Source of the DNA: Acanthaster planci
Taxonomy: Eukaryota; Echinodermata; Asteroidea; Valvatida; Acanthasteridae
DNA: 64,000 nucleotides
NCBI RefSeq assembly: GCF_001949145.1
Contig: NW_019091362.1
Location: 8,830,234 to 8,894,233, forward strand
Direction: 5' to 3'
The notes beneath the pieces were generated by a model that was not told where the DNA came from, searched no databases, and was given only the letters and a program-made list of their open reading frames with translations. Below, piece after piece: positions 1-12,008 of the stretch (the stretch's first letter is position 1; the number at the start of each line of letters is the position of its first letter). A program made the translations under genes and the position numbers.

Positions 1-618
1 TTGGCATTTTCAACAAAAACATTAATAGCAAGGGGTTAGCCTTTCTTTTCAACAAAAACATTAACAGCAAGGGGTTAGCCTGGCATTTTCAACAAAAACA
101 TTAATAGCAAGGGGTTGGCCTGGCATTTTCAACAAAAACATTAATAGCAAGGGGTTAGCCTGGCATTTTCAACAAAAACATTAATAGCAAGGGGTTAGCC
201 TTTCTTTTCAACAAAAACATTAACAGCAAGGGGTTAGCCTGGCATTTTCAACAAAAACATTAACAGCAAGGGGTTGGCCTGGCATTTTCAACAAAAACAT
301 TAATAGCAAGGGGTTAGCCTTTCTTTTCAACAAAATCCTGAACAGCAAGGAGTAAGCCTTGCATTTTAAACAAAGATATTAATATCAAGGGGTTAGTTTT
401 ACATTTTCAACAAAAACCTGAACGTTAAGCGATTAGCCTCGCATTTTCAACCGAACCTTAACAGCAAGGGGTTAGCCTGGCCTTTCCAGTGAAAACCGTT
501 ACAGGAAGGGGTAAGCCTGGCATTTTCAACCAAACATTAACAACAAGGGGTTAGCCTTGGATTTTTTAACCAAACCTTAACAGCAAGAGGTTAGCCTTGC
601 CTTTCCAACAAAAACCTG
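1..618. repeat. Tandem array, ~40-bp unit, with higher-order structure
   Basis: Nine well-preserved units of 39-40 bp run from position 3 to about 359, followed by degenerate units to about 618. The array is cut by the window edge. Two unit types occur: one starts GGCATTTTCAAC and the other TTCTTTTCAAC. The order of units 1-4 (variants at the start and at TTGG/TTAG) is repeated by units 5-8, giving a higher-order period near 159 bp. There are no unique spacers, so this is a minisatellite and not a CRISPR array. Confidence 0.93.
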
Positions 619-3600
619 AACAGCCTTGCATTATCAACAAGCCCTCCACATCCAGGGTTTTTGCATTTTCAAAATTATCAGTGACAATCTGAAGACCTGC
701 AAGGTGTTAGCCTTGCACTGTTACTTTTGAAACTATATGCATATCCACATACAGTCGCTATGAAACAATAGATCAGAAACAACAGTGACTTGCTAGTCAT
801 TTTAATTTAAAACAGTTGTGAACACAAATTTTTGCAAATTTATATAGCAAATACGTGCACCTCAAAAAATAGAATGACCCAATTTAATATGTGCGCAAGG
901 TACTGGTAAATGTATATATCAACATTTGGCAAAGCAGAAAAGTTTACCAAAATATCCTGTGCAGATTGAGGACCTTAAGCCTAGACACACTGGGCAGAAA
1001 GTAAATTACAGGCAAGAAGAACGAAACAAGAATTGGTCGGTATCACCGTGTCTTAACCTTGGTAAATAAGATGTTGGTTAGCATTACAAGTGCTCACTGG
1101 TGAATATGTACAACAACCTTCAAATGTTAACAGTAGATGACGAGGTCGCAAACATTTGGTATGTTTAACGTGAGGAATGGAGATAAGGCAGTGTGTTAAT
1201 TAAAAGGGTAGACTACCTCTTCTGGTCCTCCCTACTGTTTCAATCAGCACTGCCAAGGTTTGGTAATTTCCCAGTTATCGAGCAAACCAAAACCAACACA
1301 TGTATACCATTAACTTCTAACACTTATAAAAAGTCCCCGTTCTGTGAGAGTGATGCTGTATACCCTTAAACATAAAGGTTTTTAGCCATCAGTTGAATCT
1401 TGTGACCTGGCTTAATGTTTGTGTAAATGGATAGAATTGACATGCTGGTACTATCCTCACTACTTTCCCTTTTGGTTCAAAGTATCCGAACGTTGGCCGT
1501 TCAGTCTTACTCAGTTCAATTTTCTTCTTGGCATTCTCGCAGTGCAAACACATCACAACATTCTGTTTTTCCGAGGCAGGTCACAATGAGACAACTCATA
1601 AACAAGGTACATGTACAAGTTGGCGCAGTCAATCAAATTAAGCTATGAATAACACGCTGGTAAAAATATCAAAATCGCATGAAAAAATTACACAAGAATA
1701 CCAACAAATTTTCCGATGCAGCATACCCTCAAAATAGACCTAAAAGCATCTGAATACAACCTAAAATATACATACAATTTTGCTTGATCACTTTAAAAAT
1801 CATATCTTGAGCAATAAAATGCACTGAATACACTAGCACAAATATAAATCAACTTCAAATCATTTACACCACATGGAACAACAAAGATAAAATATACAAG
1901 AGTTCAAATACGACAACCCATAATTTAACAAGCATAACCCACAAAAAACTTAGAAACTCGGAATGTGGCGTTAAAGAATTATTCTACCCCCTGGTACTGC
2001 ATTTCTGCTTTTCTGCGAAACAGACTTTTGCGATGCTGTTATTTAATAAAACTGTGCAAGTGCAGAAGCTGAATTCATCTACAATGTACACCCACGAAAA
2101 CATAGCAAACGATATCCCGGATCTAATGGTTGAACAATGCACCTTACAGGTGCATACATGTACAAACATTCTGTCTCAAAAAAAAAAACCCACACTGGCG
2201 TTTTCAGGAATTGCCGACTATTCAAAAGACGCAGGCTCTGTGGCAAGAACACGTTGCAAATACACCTACATGTACAAAGCTCTGTATACAAAAAACAGAA
2301 GAGCAAAATGGGAAACCCACAACTCCTAAAACGGTGAACGTGATAGATACCAAGTAAATATTTTGACTTAACTCTCAAGTTCACATTTAGTTTCAAGTTC
2401 ACATTTAGTGTGAGGACAATACAGGAATGAAGACAATCTTAACAGGGTGCAACTTTAACTTGTCAATAGAACTTTGAGCATAATCTGCTTAGCAATGAGT
2501 AAGGTTTTGGAATGTTAAGCACGGGTGGGTGGGATTCTGAATGAAGATTTGTAAAATGGACGGAGCTGAGATAAATGTCCTCCAATTATTTGCTTTTTTT
2601 TTCTCCAAATGAATACATAAACACCTGAATAAAATGACAAAATGTTTTCAACATACATGTAAGGTGAAATGACCAATGATCATATGCCTTAAAACGAAGA
2701 ATTTGTTTAACTTTAAAAATCTTAAACAATATATATTGATATAAAATGTGATAAATAGTAAATGGTCAATTTTTTTTAGATTTGAGATTTAAATAAATAA
2801 CGAATTAAACACTTCCCTCAACTGGAAAAGAACAGTAAATCAAGTTTATATAACAAATTCTGGAATAGCAGAACAAGTAGGCGAAAAACAGCATTGACTG
2901 ATTTAATACAAATGATTAAAAATAGGTGGATTATGTCTTTTTTGTACACACAAAATGACTTTGGAAAATATATGAGGTCTACCAAAGAGGCCAAGCCTTT
3001 GAATTGAAAACATATTCAAAAGTGATTTCCAAAAATTCCCAATGAAAAGAGTACAAAATAGATCAAATTTCTGTTCATTTGAATTGCCCATTTCCTGAAA
3101 ATAGGAGGGTAGTGCAGTACCTTCAGGCATCTGGTATTGGTTGAAATGCAAAAAAAGTCCTTGAGTTTTTAATTTGTAAATTTTGGAATTAATTAATAAT
3201 CACCCACCAAGAATATGCACGACACCAATTTTTAATGTACCGTTTCACGGTTCAATGCATGCTGCTGTAGATGGATTATAAATTGCTTCAATTTGCATAT
3301 TACGAGCTTTCAATGGAAGTACATTAATATAATTCAACATCTGGGAGTCAAGGCATTTTAAACCAATGGCGTCAAGCTGCTTCAATGGTATATTTTTTTG
3401 TATTTGATCAGAGCTTTTGTTTCATACATGTACGGGTACATATACAGCATCGGCAAAATACCTGCACAAGACCAACTTTGTTTACCTTGTTTCGGTCGGA
3501 AATTATTCCTGGCTTGAGCTGTTGCCTCTCTGGCAATCTAGCTTGAAAATCTAGCAACCTCGTTAATAATGTGCTTTGGTTTTACTCCCAGTTGGTTGCT

Positions 3601-3787
3601 GCAAAATAAGAAACCCTTTCTCTCTGTGGTTTACCCTTTGCTTTATCTCTTGGTGCTGTGCTTACAAATTTCACAGCAATTTTACGATTGATTTTCAATC
3701 CCATACCACAAATATACCAGAGATTATCCGACTACACAGTCTTGGAAGGCCTGTCCGAGTGGCTATGGCTTACATGTAAGGCCTGGC
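619..3787. other. Intergenic, no gene recognised
   Basis: AT-rich sequence with only short ORFs that have no recognisable domains, codon pattern or splice context. Several TACATGTA-type palindromes occur (near 1609, 2156 and 3426). The right end may include the tail of the GAS2 3' UTR. Confidence 0.6.
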
Positions 3788-3793
3788 TTTATT
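3788..3793 (-). terminator. Candidate GAS2 poly(A) signal
   Basis: AATAAA on the minus strand, about 265 bases beyond the GAS2 stop codon. It is the first canonical hexamer I found there, but 3' ends cannot be fixed without transcript data. Confidence 0.35.
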
Positions 3794-4057
3794 TTTAGTT
3801 AAATTGCTCTTTACTTTTCATACTAGGCTTACTGTATAACATGTGAAAGCTCTAAAATTCTGATATAGTTTTTGTTTAGACAACATGGCTACTGAACCGG
3901 CGGCCAGTCAAGTGAGGTAAATTTTGAGCATGGTGATGAATGAGGCATCTGTGGCGGCTCGCTACCGGAAGAAATGTGAGCCAAGGCGAGTAGCATCTAA
4001 TAGCAGCAAGACTTACCGGAATTTCCTCGCCTCCCCCTCCTTACCCACTGACTAACC

Positions 4058-4249
4058 TCAGCTTCTGCCATCTTTCTTGTACTTGGCCTGCACCAGGAAG
4101 AAGTCATCGGGCACGGCTTCCCCCGCCTCTGTGGTGATGCTGCCCCGGCTGACCCGGGTGATCTTGGAGGCCTCGTGCCGTTTCAAGAAGTGCTCCAAAG
4201 TGTCCCAGCCCCCGCCCACACGGACCATTACATGCCGGCCACGTAACAT
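4058..4249 (-). CDS. GAS2: GAS2 exon 6 (last): second half of GAS2 domain and C terminus
   Basis: Acceptor CATCCCAG, then codons in phase 0, 63 aa, TGA at 4058-4060. It carries the family hallmark [15 protein letters not shown]. The usual HDPCR after it reads HEASK. The protein ends [14 protein letters not shown], comparable to the short tail of vertebrate GAS2. Confidence 0.93.
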   Translation of the reverse strand: MLRGRHVMVRVGGGWDTLEHFLKRHEASKITRVSRGSITTEAGEAVPDDFFLVQAKYKKDGRS

Positions 4250-7200
4250 CTGGGATGCCAAATGAAATAACACTTGAGGAATGCAAGCCGCTGAAATGCA
4301 CATTTCAACATGCTCATCTTGTTTCACATACGTGGTGTGGACATTCCTTTGTTCTCCTGTGGTTAAGAAAACCCAGGTAAAATATTCCTTTTTCTCCAAC
4401 TAGGCTGACTCCGAGCAGGAGTTTTCATGATGATTTCCTGGACTGTTCCTCTTCACTTTTCTACAGATAACCCTGACTCAAAATGCCTCTGTGGCTGTTT
4501 TTCAGAGAGCGACAAAGTTGCGCGAACGTGTGCGAGTCCACACAACACCATCGCACCCTACATGAAAGAGTTTTTTTGTGCAGAGGTCCACACTGCGTAT
4601 GGCACACCTGCACATTTGTGTACACAAGTCAAAACCTATGACCACATCAATACTGATGTCTTCAAGAAACCAGCAACAAATTCAAAGGGCTTCTTTTTAA
4701 CTAAACTTAATTGAAAAAACAGACAGTATTCCCTGGCACCTTGCTTTTCATCAAGAAGCTGAAATTTGGCAAAATTTATGGTGTGGGAAGCAGGTAATAC
4801 TTTCTTTAATAGTTATCTCATTCACCATGTCAGCCACATTTCATTACATTCAGTATAATCACACTATATTACAAAGCAACCTTCAACCCTCTTGGCACTT
4901 TGCAAGGATCCTTTCTGGGTCTGTCTATCGTGTTGCCTGGCAAACTCAGACAAAAGCTCAACATGAATACCCTTAACCACTTCCTGCCGGGGACTCTGGA
5001 ATTGGAGACGTATGGTTTATATGCGTGGCCAGGGTCTCCGAACTCAAAGGAAACAGGGCCTCGTAACGAAAGACCGTGCTCCGAACAAAACACCAGGCTG
5101 CTTGGCATTATCAACATTTTTCTCTCTCAAAAGTGGTGATAATCCAGCCTTGTTTTGAAACCGCATATTAGGCTTTGGGGCATGTATAGCGAGCGGATTA
5201 CCACCGGGGACAAAAGTGCTGCACCACCGCAGCGATGAGCCACACAGCATCGCTGCATGCTAATCTGGCCCTATTGAAAAGAGGCCAGCAGTGCACTGAG
5301 CCAGGTTCGTGAACAAAAGAAAGTTACATAACACCGCACAATCTGGGCTCTTTTTACAAGGCTGTAGGCCTGGCTGAAATACTCGGGCATCAATGAAGGT
5401 CACCTGTCAACTTAGAGTAGCGCCTAAAGATTACTTCGTGCGGCTATAAACGTCCATTAAATGAAATGATGAATTATTGAAGAATTTTGAAAAATGGAAA
5501 AAATGATAATTATGCCGACCCAGCATCATCAACATTGAAAAATGCCCCGGCATGAAGTGGTTAATATGTTATCAAATCACCTAACTACAGCAAAACTAGT
5601 TCTGGATTTCTACAGATTATGGGGACACAAATAGGTTAATAGATTTAACCCTATGCACCTTGTATTAGAAACAGTACTGAACCTAACACTTCAGCAGATA
5701 CAGCGGACTGTAATTACATGTACTGGCTCATGACTGGACAGGACCTGTTAAATTCCAACAAGTCGACCCTACTGAAGTTTAAGTCATTTGGTATGGATGG
5801 GTCTATGCAGTATACACGTAAATTGCACAGCAGTACCAAACAAAATCAAGCACAGTACCACTAGCCAGTCACTCGAGGGAGTAACTGCTTCTGTGCTCCC
5901 ACTCAAGCAAAATCCAGCACCATTATCTAAAGGCTGGTTCATACTTCGCGCAAAAGCAAAAATGAATGCAAATTTGGGAGGTCATAGCCAATATTTGCAT
6001 AAGAATTTGCAAAAGTTGAATACATTTCAACTCGAGCCAAATTTTGTTGCAAATTTTTCTTGCTGTCAAATTCGCGTCACTTTCGCATTCGTCTGAAATA
6101 TGAATCAGCCTTTAGGTCTTAATTCCTCACGCTAACAACGCTCAATGGGAAGTTCTTCATGCATGGTACCAGACCCTCAAACCTCAACAGATCCCTCAAT
6201 TAGAGTTGGACAGTTTTGAGGTAGATAGCATTTGTTAGGGGAGACCATTGAGAACACTCACCCTGATGAAGACCATCTTGCCACCAATGTTATACCTTCC
6301 CTCTGACACCCTTCGGATGTCAAGACCAAAGTCACACTGCTTGGCGACATTCATCACCTATAAACATAAATTACAACACTGGTTATAAATATATATTGAA
6401 AATTGTGATGTGTGCATTGAATGAGTTAATTTCAATTAAATAAATTTTCCACTAATATATGAATGCACATTTGCTTGTACAAACACACATGTACCAACAG
6501 AAGTCTTAGTAAAAAGGTCCAGTCAAGTGCTGTGCTCGTGGTTTAGAGAAACGCGATAGAGTTCACACAAAGGTACACAAGAAAATGTCTCATGGACTTG
6601 ACTGACCCAACCTGGCTTCAGGATTTACAAATGCACATGTACAAGGATGAAAAACAACTCAGAGACAGTTAGACTGACTGACAGACACATAGACAAACTC
6701 TCGCCTCCGTATCCAATAAGCTGGTAGCTTTCTTCTTAGTGACGGCAGAGGCTGGCCGAGGATTCTGCTCTTCTTTCTCAATCTCCTTCTCCAGTTTGAC
6801 CAGCCCTGGGGGGTCAATGCCGTAGCGGCCCGCTAGCCTGGCCAGTTCATACAAGCATACCAGCACATTCTGGGGCGTTTTCTGTAGCACTGAGAGAGAG
6901 GGGAAAACAGACAAGAGAGTTGGAAGATGTACTGCCGGAGCAGTCTTTCTATGTCAGTAGTCAATCAACAAGCCCTCATTTGTAAGCATTCAAAGACCTA
7001 AAACTCTTCGGAGTTTAAAACACAGGTTATTGTCAAGTTATGAAAACATTTCAAAACCCAAGAACTTACTTTTTCAATAAGTAAAGGGATACTTTCCCTC
7101 ATCTAAACAATAAACAAGAATCATTTAAGAAATAAAAGTGGAAATGCTTGATCAAACTGATTATCAGACACGCCAATGACATCACCAATTTTACAAATGA

Positions 7201-10200
7201 CCTGAAGTATGTCATCGTACTACATTAAATTGAAGTGCAGCTGCAATGAATTTTTCTTAGACATAATTTTTCCTCAACTTTGTACTCTTCTACGATGTTT
7301 GAAAACTCTTTTACTTTCCTATTTGGTTAAATGCATTGAAAAGTGTATGCTTTTAAACAATTAAAATTATTTGTGCTTTCCCAGAAAACTGAGGGCACTG
7401 TTGCGGTGAGCTCATTATGGTAAGCCATGGATCAGTGCATAGGCATTTCTGTTCAAATTGTGAACCCAGAATTTACTAACTGCAAACATTGTTACCCACA
7501 TCAAGCAACAATAAATCAGCAGAGACGAGAAAACCAAGTCTAGGAAAATCTACAAATATGCAGGACTTCTTTGTGTACAAACCAATGTACCATTCAGGCT
7601 TTTTCCTGAGATGACATCATAGTTCTGCTCATGAATATGGAAATACTCATTAGCATAAACAACAAAATGTGGTAAAATGCTCTTTGAAACAGTGAAACAA
7701 AAGTTGAAAATAAGGTTAACTGAGACAAAAAAGATGCCTTTTGGAGGTTTGCATTCAAGAACACTGATTGCAGCTAAATGAACACACTGCGCTTTACAAC
7801 TAGTGAAATCCTGGTAGAGCATACTTTTTATATGTATGTAACTTCAACTTCTGAAAAGCACTTCCTTTTCTCATGTTCACATACACAAAATATTATTCTG
7901 TTGCTGTGCAATTTTTTCACAACATTTTAAATATTTTCCCAGCCTCAAATAACAAGCTAGGCATGTGTTCAAAAGTTTTTGGCTGTGCTCAACCAGCATG
8001 GCCCCACAATGAACATGATTGAAAGGGATTCACTTCCTGAAGGGAAATCAATGACTTCCTGAATGGGGCATTGAATGGTGAGTGGGAACTGACAGGCTGA
8101 CAACTGTGACTTTCTGAGACACACACCAACAGTTTCAATACATACGTCTTTCTATCTGACTGTGAACACAGTGGAAATATGTGACATTATTTTTAATGAG
8201 GGAGGTTGGAAGTGATCACGAGGGAAAGGCAAGCTGACCTTGAGCTGAAATGTTATTTTTCAAACCCTACAGCTGAAGGGGGATACAAGGCTAAATTAGC
8301 AGTGTAGACAGAACTTTCTGGCAGGTTTCTGAACGGTTTACATGGTAACATGGAATGCACTTGTGCAACGTTTGAGAATTTAATCACCAGCCCCGAGTTT
8401 ATAAGGCTGTCAATTTTGAAGGGTTTGAAAGGTTATGCACACTCAGAACAGGATGACTTCAAGGGGTTTTGCCATGTGTGAGCTCTACAGGCTAGAGTGA
8501 GGAGGTAAAACTACATGTATAAAGATCTGAAGCTCAGGAGAGTTAAAATCATAGCATAAATTAGAAACTTAGTGGTAAAAAGGTAAAAAGAAACAGGTGT
8601 TTGAAAACAAAAAGCACTTGAACCTTTCAAAAGATACAACATGAAGTCATAAAACAGTTTCTTGCATGCATTCTATGGGCAAAGGGGAACAAGCAAAATG
8701 TCAGTTGCATAACATGGGCTCGCAGGTCAAAATGGATTTTTAGCATGTTGGCCCGGGCTTGGATGCTCCGTCTGTTCAAACTCACCCAAGCCTTCAGTCT
8801 CAAAGAGGCACGTGTCTTCCAGCCCAATGCCTCGGCACCAAGCCAGGAAAGTGGCCACGTTGTCTCGGGCAAAGAACGACTCAGCCACGGCGTTCTGCCG
8901 ATACTTGAGCTTTTTAGAAGGCATTTTCTGCATCCCAAGAGAAACCAGAAGTAAAAAGATTTTCTTTTCAACATTTACAACCTTGGAAAGCATCAACGAA
9001 AGATAAGTTGGCAAAGTACTTTCAAGGCAAGTTGCCTGAATAGGTCTGTATTTGCATAAAAGTCACAAAAGTTGATCATAGAGGTCCATTCAAACTTAAG
9101 ATACTTGTACTTTTTTTAAACTGTATACCAACAAAGCAGATATTTGTGAACAGAAACTAAAATAAAGCCCATTCACATTAAACAAAAAAGTTCCGATGGC
9201 AAAATTAATATGACGCTCAATATTTGACATTTACAGCAAATGTGCAGGTTCAATGGAATATTCAACATACTGTTCTTGGAATGTGGCTACATGTTAATAT
9301 CAATAATGTGCTATCCATTCCACTAGATGTGAAACTGGTTTGCAAATGAACAGCTGAAAATTGACTTCTATTTGCCACCCTTGCAGGTGTATATTTCAAT
9401 TTTCTCATTTACCATGTCATGCAAGTATAAGTATAACACAAAATGAGCATTATGGTCTAGATATCGGTATGTTGGTAGCCTGATATTCATGTTTGCCCTC
9501 AACTCTCCCAGTTAATACCAAAATTGATTAAAAACTGCTGTCATATTTCTATACTCTTTTTCAGTTGAATTTCCAACTTCATTTAAACATTTTCTGAGTG
9601 TACAGCACAGATTACTCGGGTACAGAGGAACATCAGACCACATACGGTAAGTTGGGAGAGTTTAAACATGTATACATTTTCTCATGTTTTCAATAGACTC
9701 GAGTATGAGCATTGCATCTTAAATAAGATTACTGTCTCAATGTAATTCAGGTATAGTATTCAGGTCCACGTTCAACTCTCACACTCAATGCTAAATACAG
9801 TGTGTTAGGTTAACACCAGATATGTACTGGTATTTCATATTTTTACTTCAGTTTCCAATGCCATTGGAAGAATCATGAGTATTAGGCAGATGGTCTTTGG
9901 TGAGCTGGGCCATCAACAATGGCCGATACCGGTATGCAAGATGGTTAATCCTCACAGAGCTATAAAGGTCTTTAGGAATGCCAAATATCCAAGTAAACCT
10001 GCACATTTGATGAACGAACCCGTGGAAATGTTGAATATCAAACATCGCACTTTCACTTTTAATACAAACATATACTTCACGTACATGTACATATAAGTAG
10101 GAATAATGAAATCTGCATATCACGCTGTACCCTCATAAAGTTCTTGCTTGGTTTCAATATCAATGTGCTTGAAGAAGAGCCTTCCTACTGGTACTCTGAG

Positions 10201-11981
10201 TTACTTACAAACATGTTTAAGATCCCAATCCAACTGAACCATTTTGAACAAACTGAGTTAGTTCCAGTCGGTTTCACAAGGTGGCATATTATCTAGACAG
10301 TACATTATAATCAGATAATCTTGACAGAACTGGCCTTCTTGACGTGGCTACATGAAACCTGACCTCAGTCTCAACTGGGCTTAATTTCATGGCGCTGCTA
10401 TGCACACAATTTGACGCTAACAGAGGCTCCGTGTATTCCATGGAGACTGTATAAAGCAGTAAGCACAGCAAAGGGCACGCTAACCTCAGAAGAAATATTT
10501 GGCTAACGTAGTGACAAAACAATGAAAATCTCCATGAGCACATAACTGTATGCACAATCACAGCACACACTGTCATGAAACATGCTTACCGATGGCAAAC
10601 TTAGTAAGCATGTAGAGTGAGCATGACCCCTCTGCTTAACTGTTAAGAAGCACCATGAGATTGGGGCCTGGTTGAACCAGGAACAAGTTTGATCAAGGAT
10701 GATAGTTAACCATACATGTAGTTTGACTAGCTCTGATCGAACACACGTTCGTCAACAATGGCTGGACTAATCTAGTCAACTATTCACGACTAGCCCATCG
10801 AGGTTGGTCGCATGATCGCATCGTTGGTTGGCCACGAACCATTTTTAACAGCACAGTGCAGAGAGGACCAGTTATAAAACAAATGCCAGAAAGACAGTAT
10901 GTCACTATTTTCATTTTCAGTTTCATTTTTTGCTATTTTACCCTTCCCGCGGCCCCCTTGTTCTCCCCTTCAGCCAAATGACCTGACGGTTGACCAAGGT
11001 TATATGCACTTCAAGTTCACTGCACATGTGCCAGGCAGGTCATGACCCAACCACTAATTAACCAGTGGTTCTTGATCGAGCCTGCCCCGGTCTGCGCTAC
11101 CACTGACCCCGTTTCGGCTGCATACTCACTCCTATAGCTTTGCCAGCTCGTTGGCACTCAACAGCCTTGTCTTGGATGAGCTGAGCTAATTTGCATAGAA
11201 GTACGCCATTGGCTATGGAATCCATAAACCCCGTGGTGGTGATTTTCTCTCCTGCAGAAGATGGGAAAAGGAAAGTTCAAGCAGTCCCTTTTCTCGGAAT
11301 AGTTATCGTATGATTTTTCCCTTGGGCGCCCTGTAAAGTCTCACTTAAGTTAATGGAACTAATTTGCCCAGCCGTCTCTCACATACTTTTCTCTCACCCC
11401 AAAAACCCATGTCAGTGATTCTTTTGGGCCTTCTTATGGATCCCTTTGTCAGTCTGCTCATCCCATTCTCTGTTGAGTACCCGTGTCTTCTCAAAGTTCA
11501 GCTTAGTCTCCTCATCTCCTTGTCTGTCCTCATCTACATGTACATGTTTTTCCATATATCATTCTTCCCTTATGCCTGTCTCAACTGTTCTGCCAAGGCC
11601 TTCTTATAAATAAGTTTTAAGTCAGAGGTTTACGGTAGCACCAGTGTGTAGTATTCAGCGTTGTACTGTGAAACGTCTTATGACTGTCTTGACTACAACA
11701 CCAGTAGCACCATGCCAAAAGGTACCCGGTATCTCTTTTGTGAGTAGACCTGTTTGTCCTTCTTTATGCCAGCCGGTGTCTCTCCCTCACCACCTCAAGG
11801 ATCAATTTGATTTATCTGTCTCTGTCCTGAGATAGATATGTCAAGGAATTGTTTTCTCACCTAATACCCGTGTCAGCCACTCGGCCAAGTCTTCTTTCAG
11901 TGGTATGAGACTTTCCTCGGCTCCTCGAGCTATCTCTTGGAAGTACTCATCCCCTTCGGATGACCCATCCATGTCATCCAT
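4058..11981 (-). CDS. GAS2: GAS2 (growth arrest-specific 2): CH + GAS2 domain cytoskeletal linker
   Basis: Six exons join in phase: 11861-11981 (coding part), 11130-11251, 8786-8927, 6699-6889, 6262-6357, 4058-4249. They encode 287 aa. A calponin-homology domain covers about residues 29-153 ([37 protein letters not shown]), and [12 protein letters not shown] follows it. A short linker leads to a GAS2 domain at about residues 193-260 ([30 protein letters not shown]). Domain order and length match vertebrate GAS2 (about 313 aa), not the longer GAS2L proteins. In that family the CH domain binds actin and the GAS2 domain binds microtubules. The chosen ATG (11979-11981) has A at -3 and G at +4. 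The exon is open for nine more codons upstream, so an additional coding exon is possible. Oddity: the GAS2 domain has lost the usual DPCR and CxC cysteines. Confidence 0.93.
4977..5560. mobile_element. piggyBac-like MITE, copy 1
   Basis: Bounded by TTAA on both sides (4973-4976 and 5561-5564). Terminal inverted repeats read CCACTTCCTGCCGGGG and CCACTTCATGCCGGGG. It is 584 bp with no transposase ORF, so it is non-autonomous. It lies in the last GAS2 intron and is closely similar along its length to the copy at 19910. TTAA target sites and CC-starting termini are typical of the piggyBac superfamily. Confidence 0.85.
6262..6357 (-). CDS. GAS2: GAS2 exon 5: first half of GAS2 domain
   Basis: Acceptor TTTATAG and donor AGG|GTGAGT, 32 codons, phase 0 at both ends. 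Contains [19 protein letters not shown] and KMVFIR, the N-terminal strands of the GAS2 domain. Only one cysteine is present, where vertebrate GAS2 has a CxC-type cluster. Confidence 0.93.
6699..6889 (-). CDS. GAS2: GAS2 exon 4: end of CH domain and linker
   Basis: Acceptor CTCTCTCAG completes a split Val codon. 191 bp, ending at the less common donor AGA|GTTTGT. Encodes [16 protein letters not shown] and [15 protein letters not shown], the conserved end of the GAS2 CH domain, then a basic, Ser/Thr-containing linker. Confidence 0.93.
8786..8927 (-). CDS. GAS2: GAS2 exon 3: core of CH domain
   Basis: Acceptor GGGATGCAG and donor TTGG|GTGAGT. 142 bp, entering in phase 0 and leaving one base. 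Encodes [19 protein letters not shown] followed by [10 protein letters not shown], the most diagnostic GAS2 CH segment. Confidence 0.95.
11130..11251 (-). CDS. GAS2: GAS2 exon 2: CH domain
   Basis: Acceptor CTTCTGCAG and donor GGA|GTGAGT. 122 bp, completing a split Gly codon. Encodes [19 protein letters not shown], equivalent to the conserved DNGxLLCQLA helix of CH domains. Confidence 0.95.
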
Positions 11982-12008
11982 CTTGGTATCCACTTGTCCA
12001 TGCACAAT
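11861..12008 (-). CDS. GAS2: GAS2 exon 1 (first coding): start and first CH helix
   Basis: Acceptor TTTACCCAG at 12009-12010 and donor TTAG|GTGAGA. The start is read as [10 protein letters not shown] at 11981. Downstream [16 protein letters not shown] matches the GAS2 CH start. The acceptor shows at least one further 5' exon upstream, non-coding or adding a short N terminus. Nine in-frame codons precede the chosen Met. Confidence 0.88.

Noticed and set aside
1-618. Possible CRISPR-like array
   Set aside because: Units are contiguous with no unique spacers, and the window is clearly eukaryotic.
10640-11100. Possible inverted-repeat transposon around GATCAAG/CTAGTC motifs
   Set aside because: Several short self-complementary words, but no consistent terminal repeats or target duplication could be drawn.
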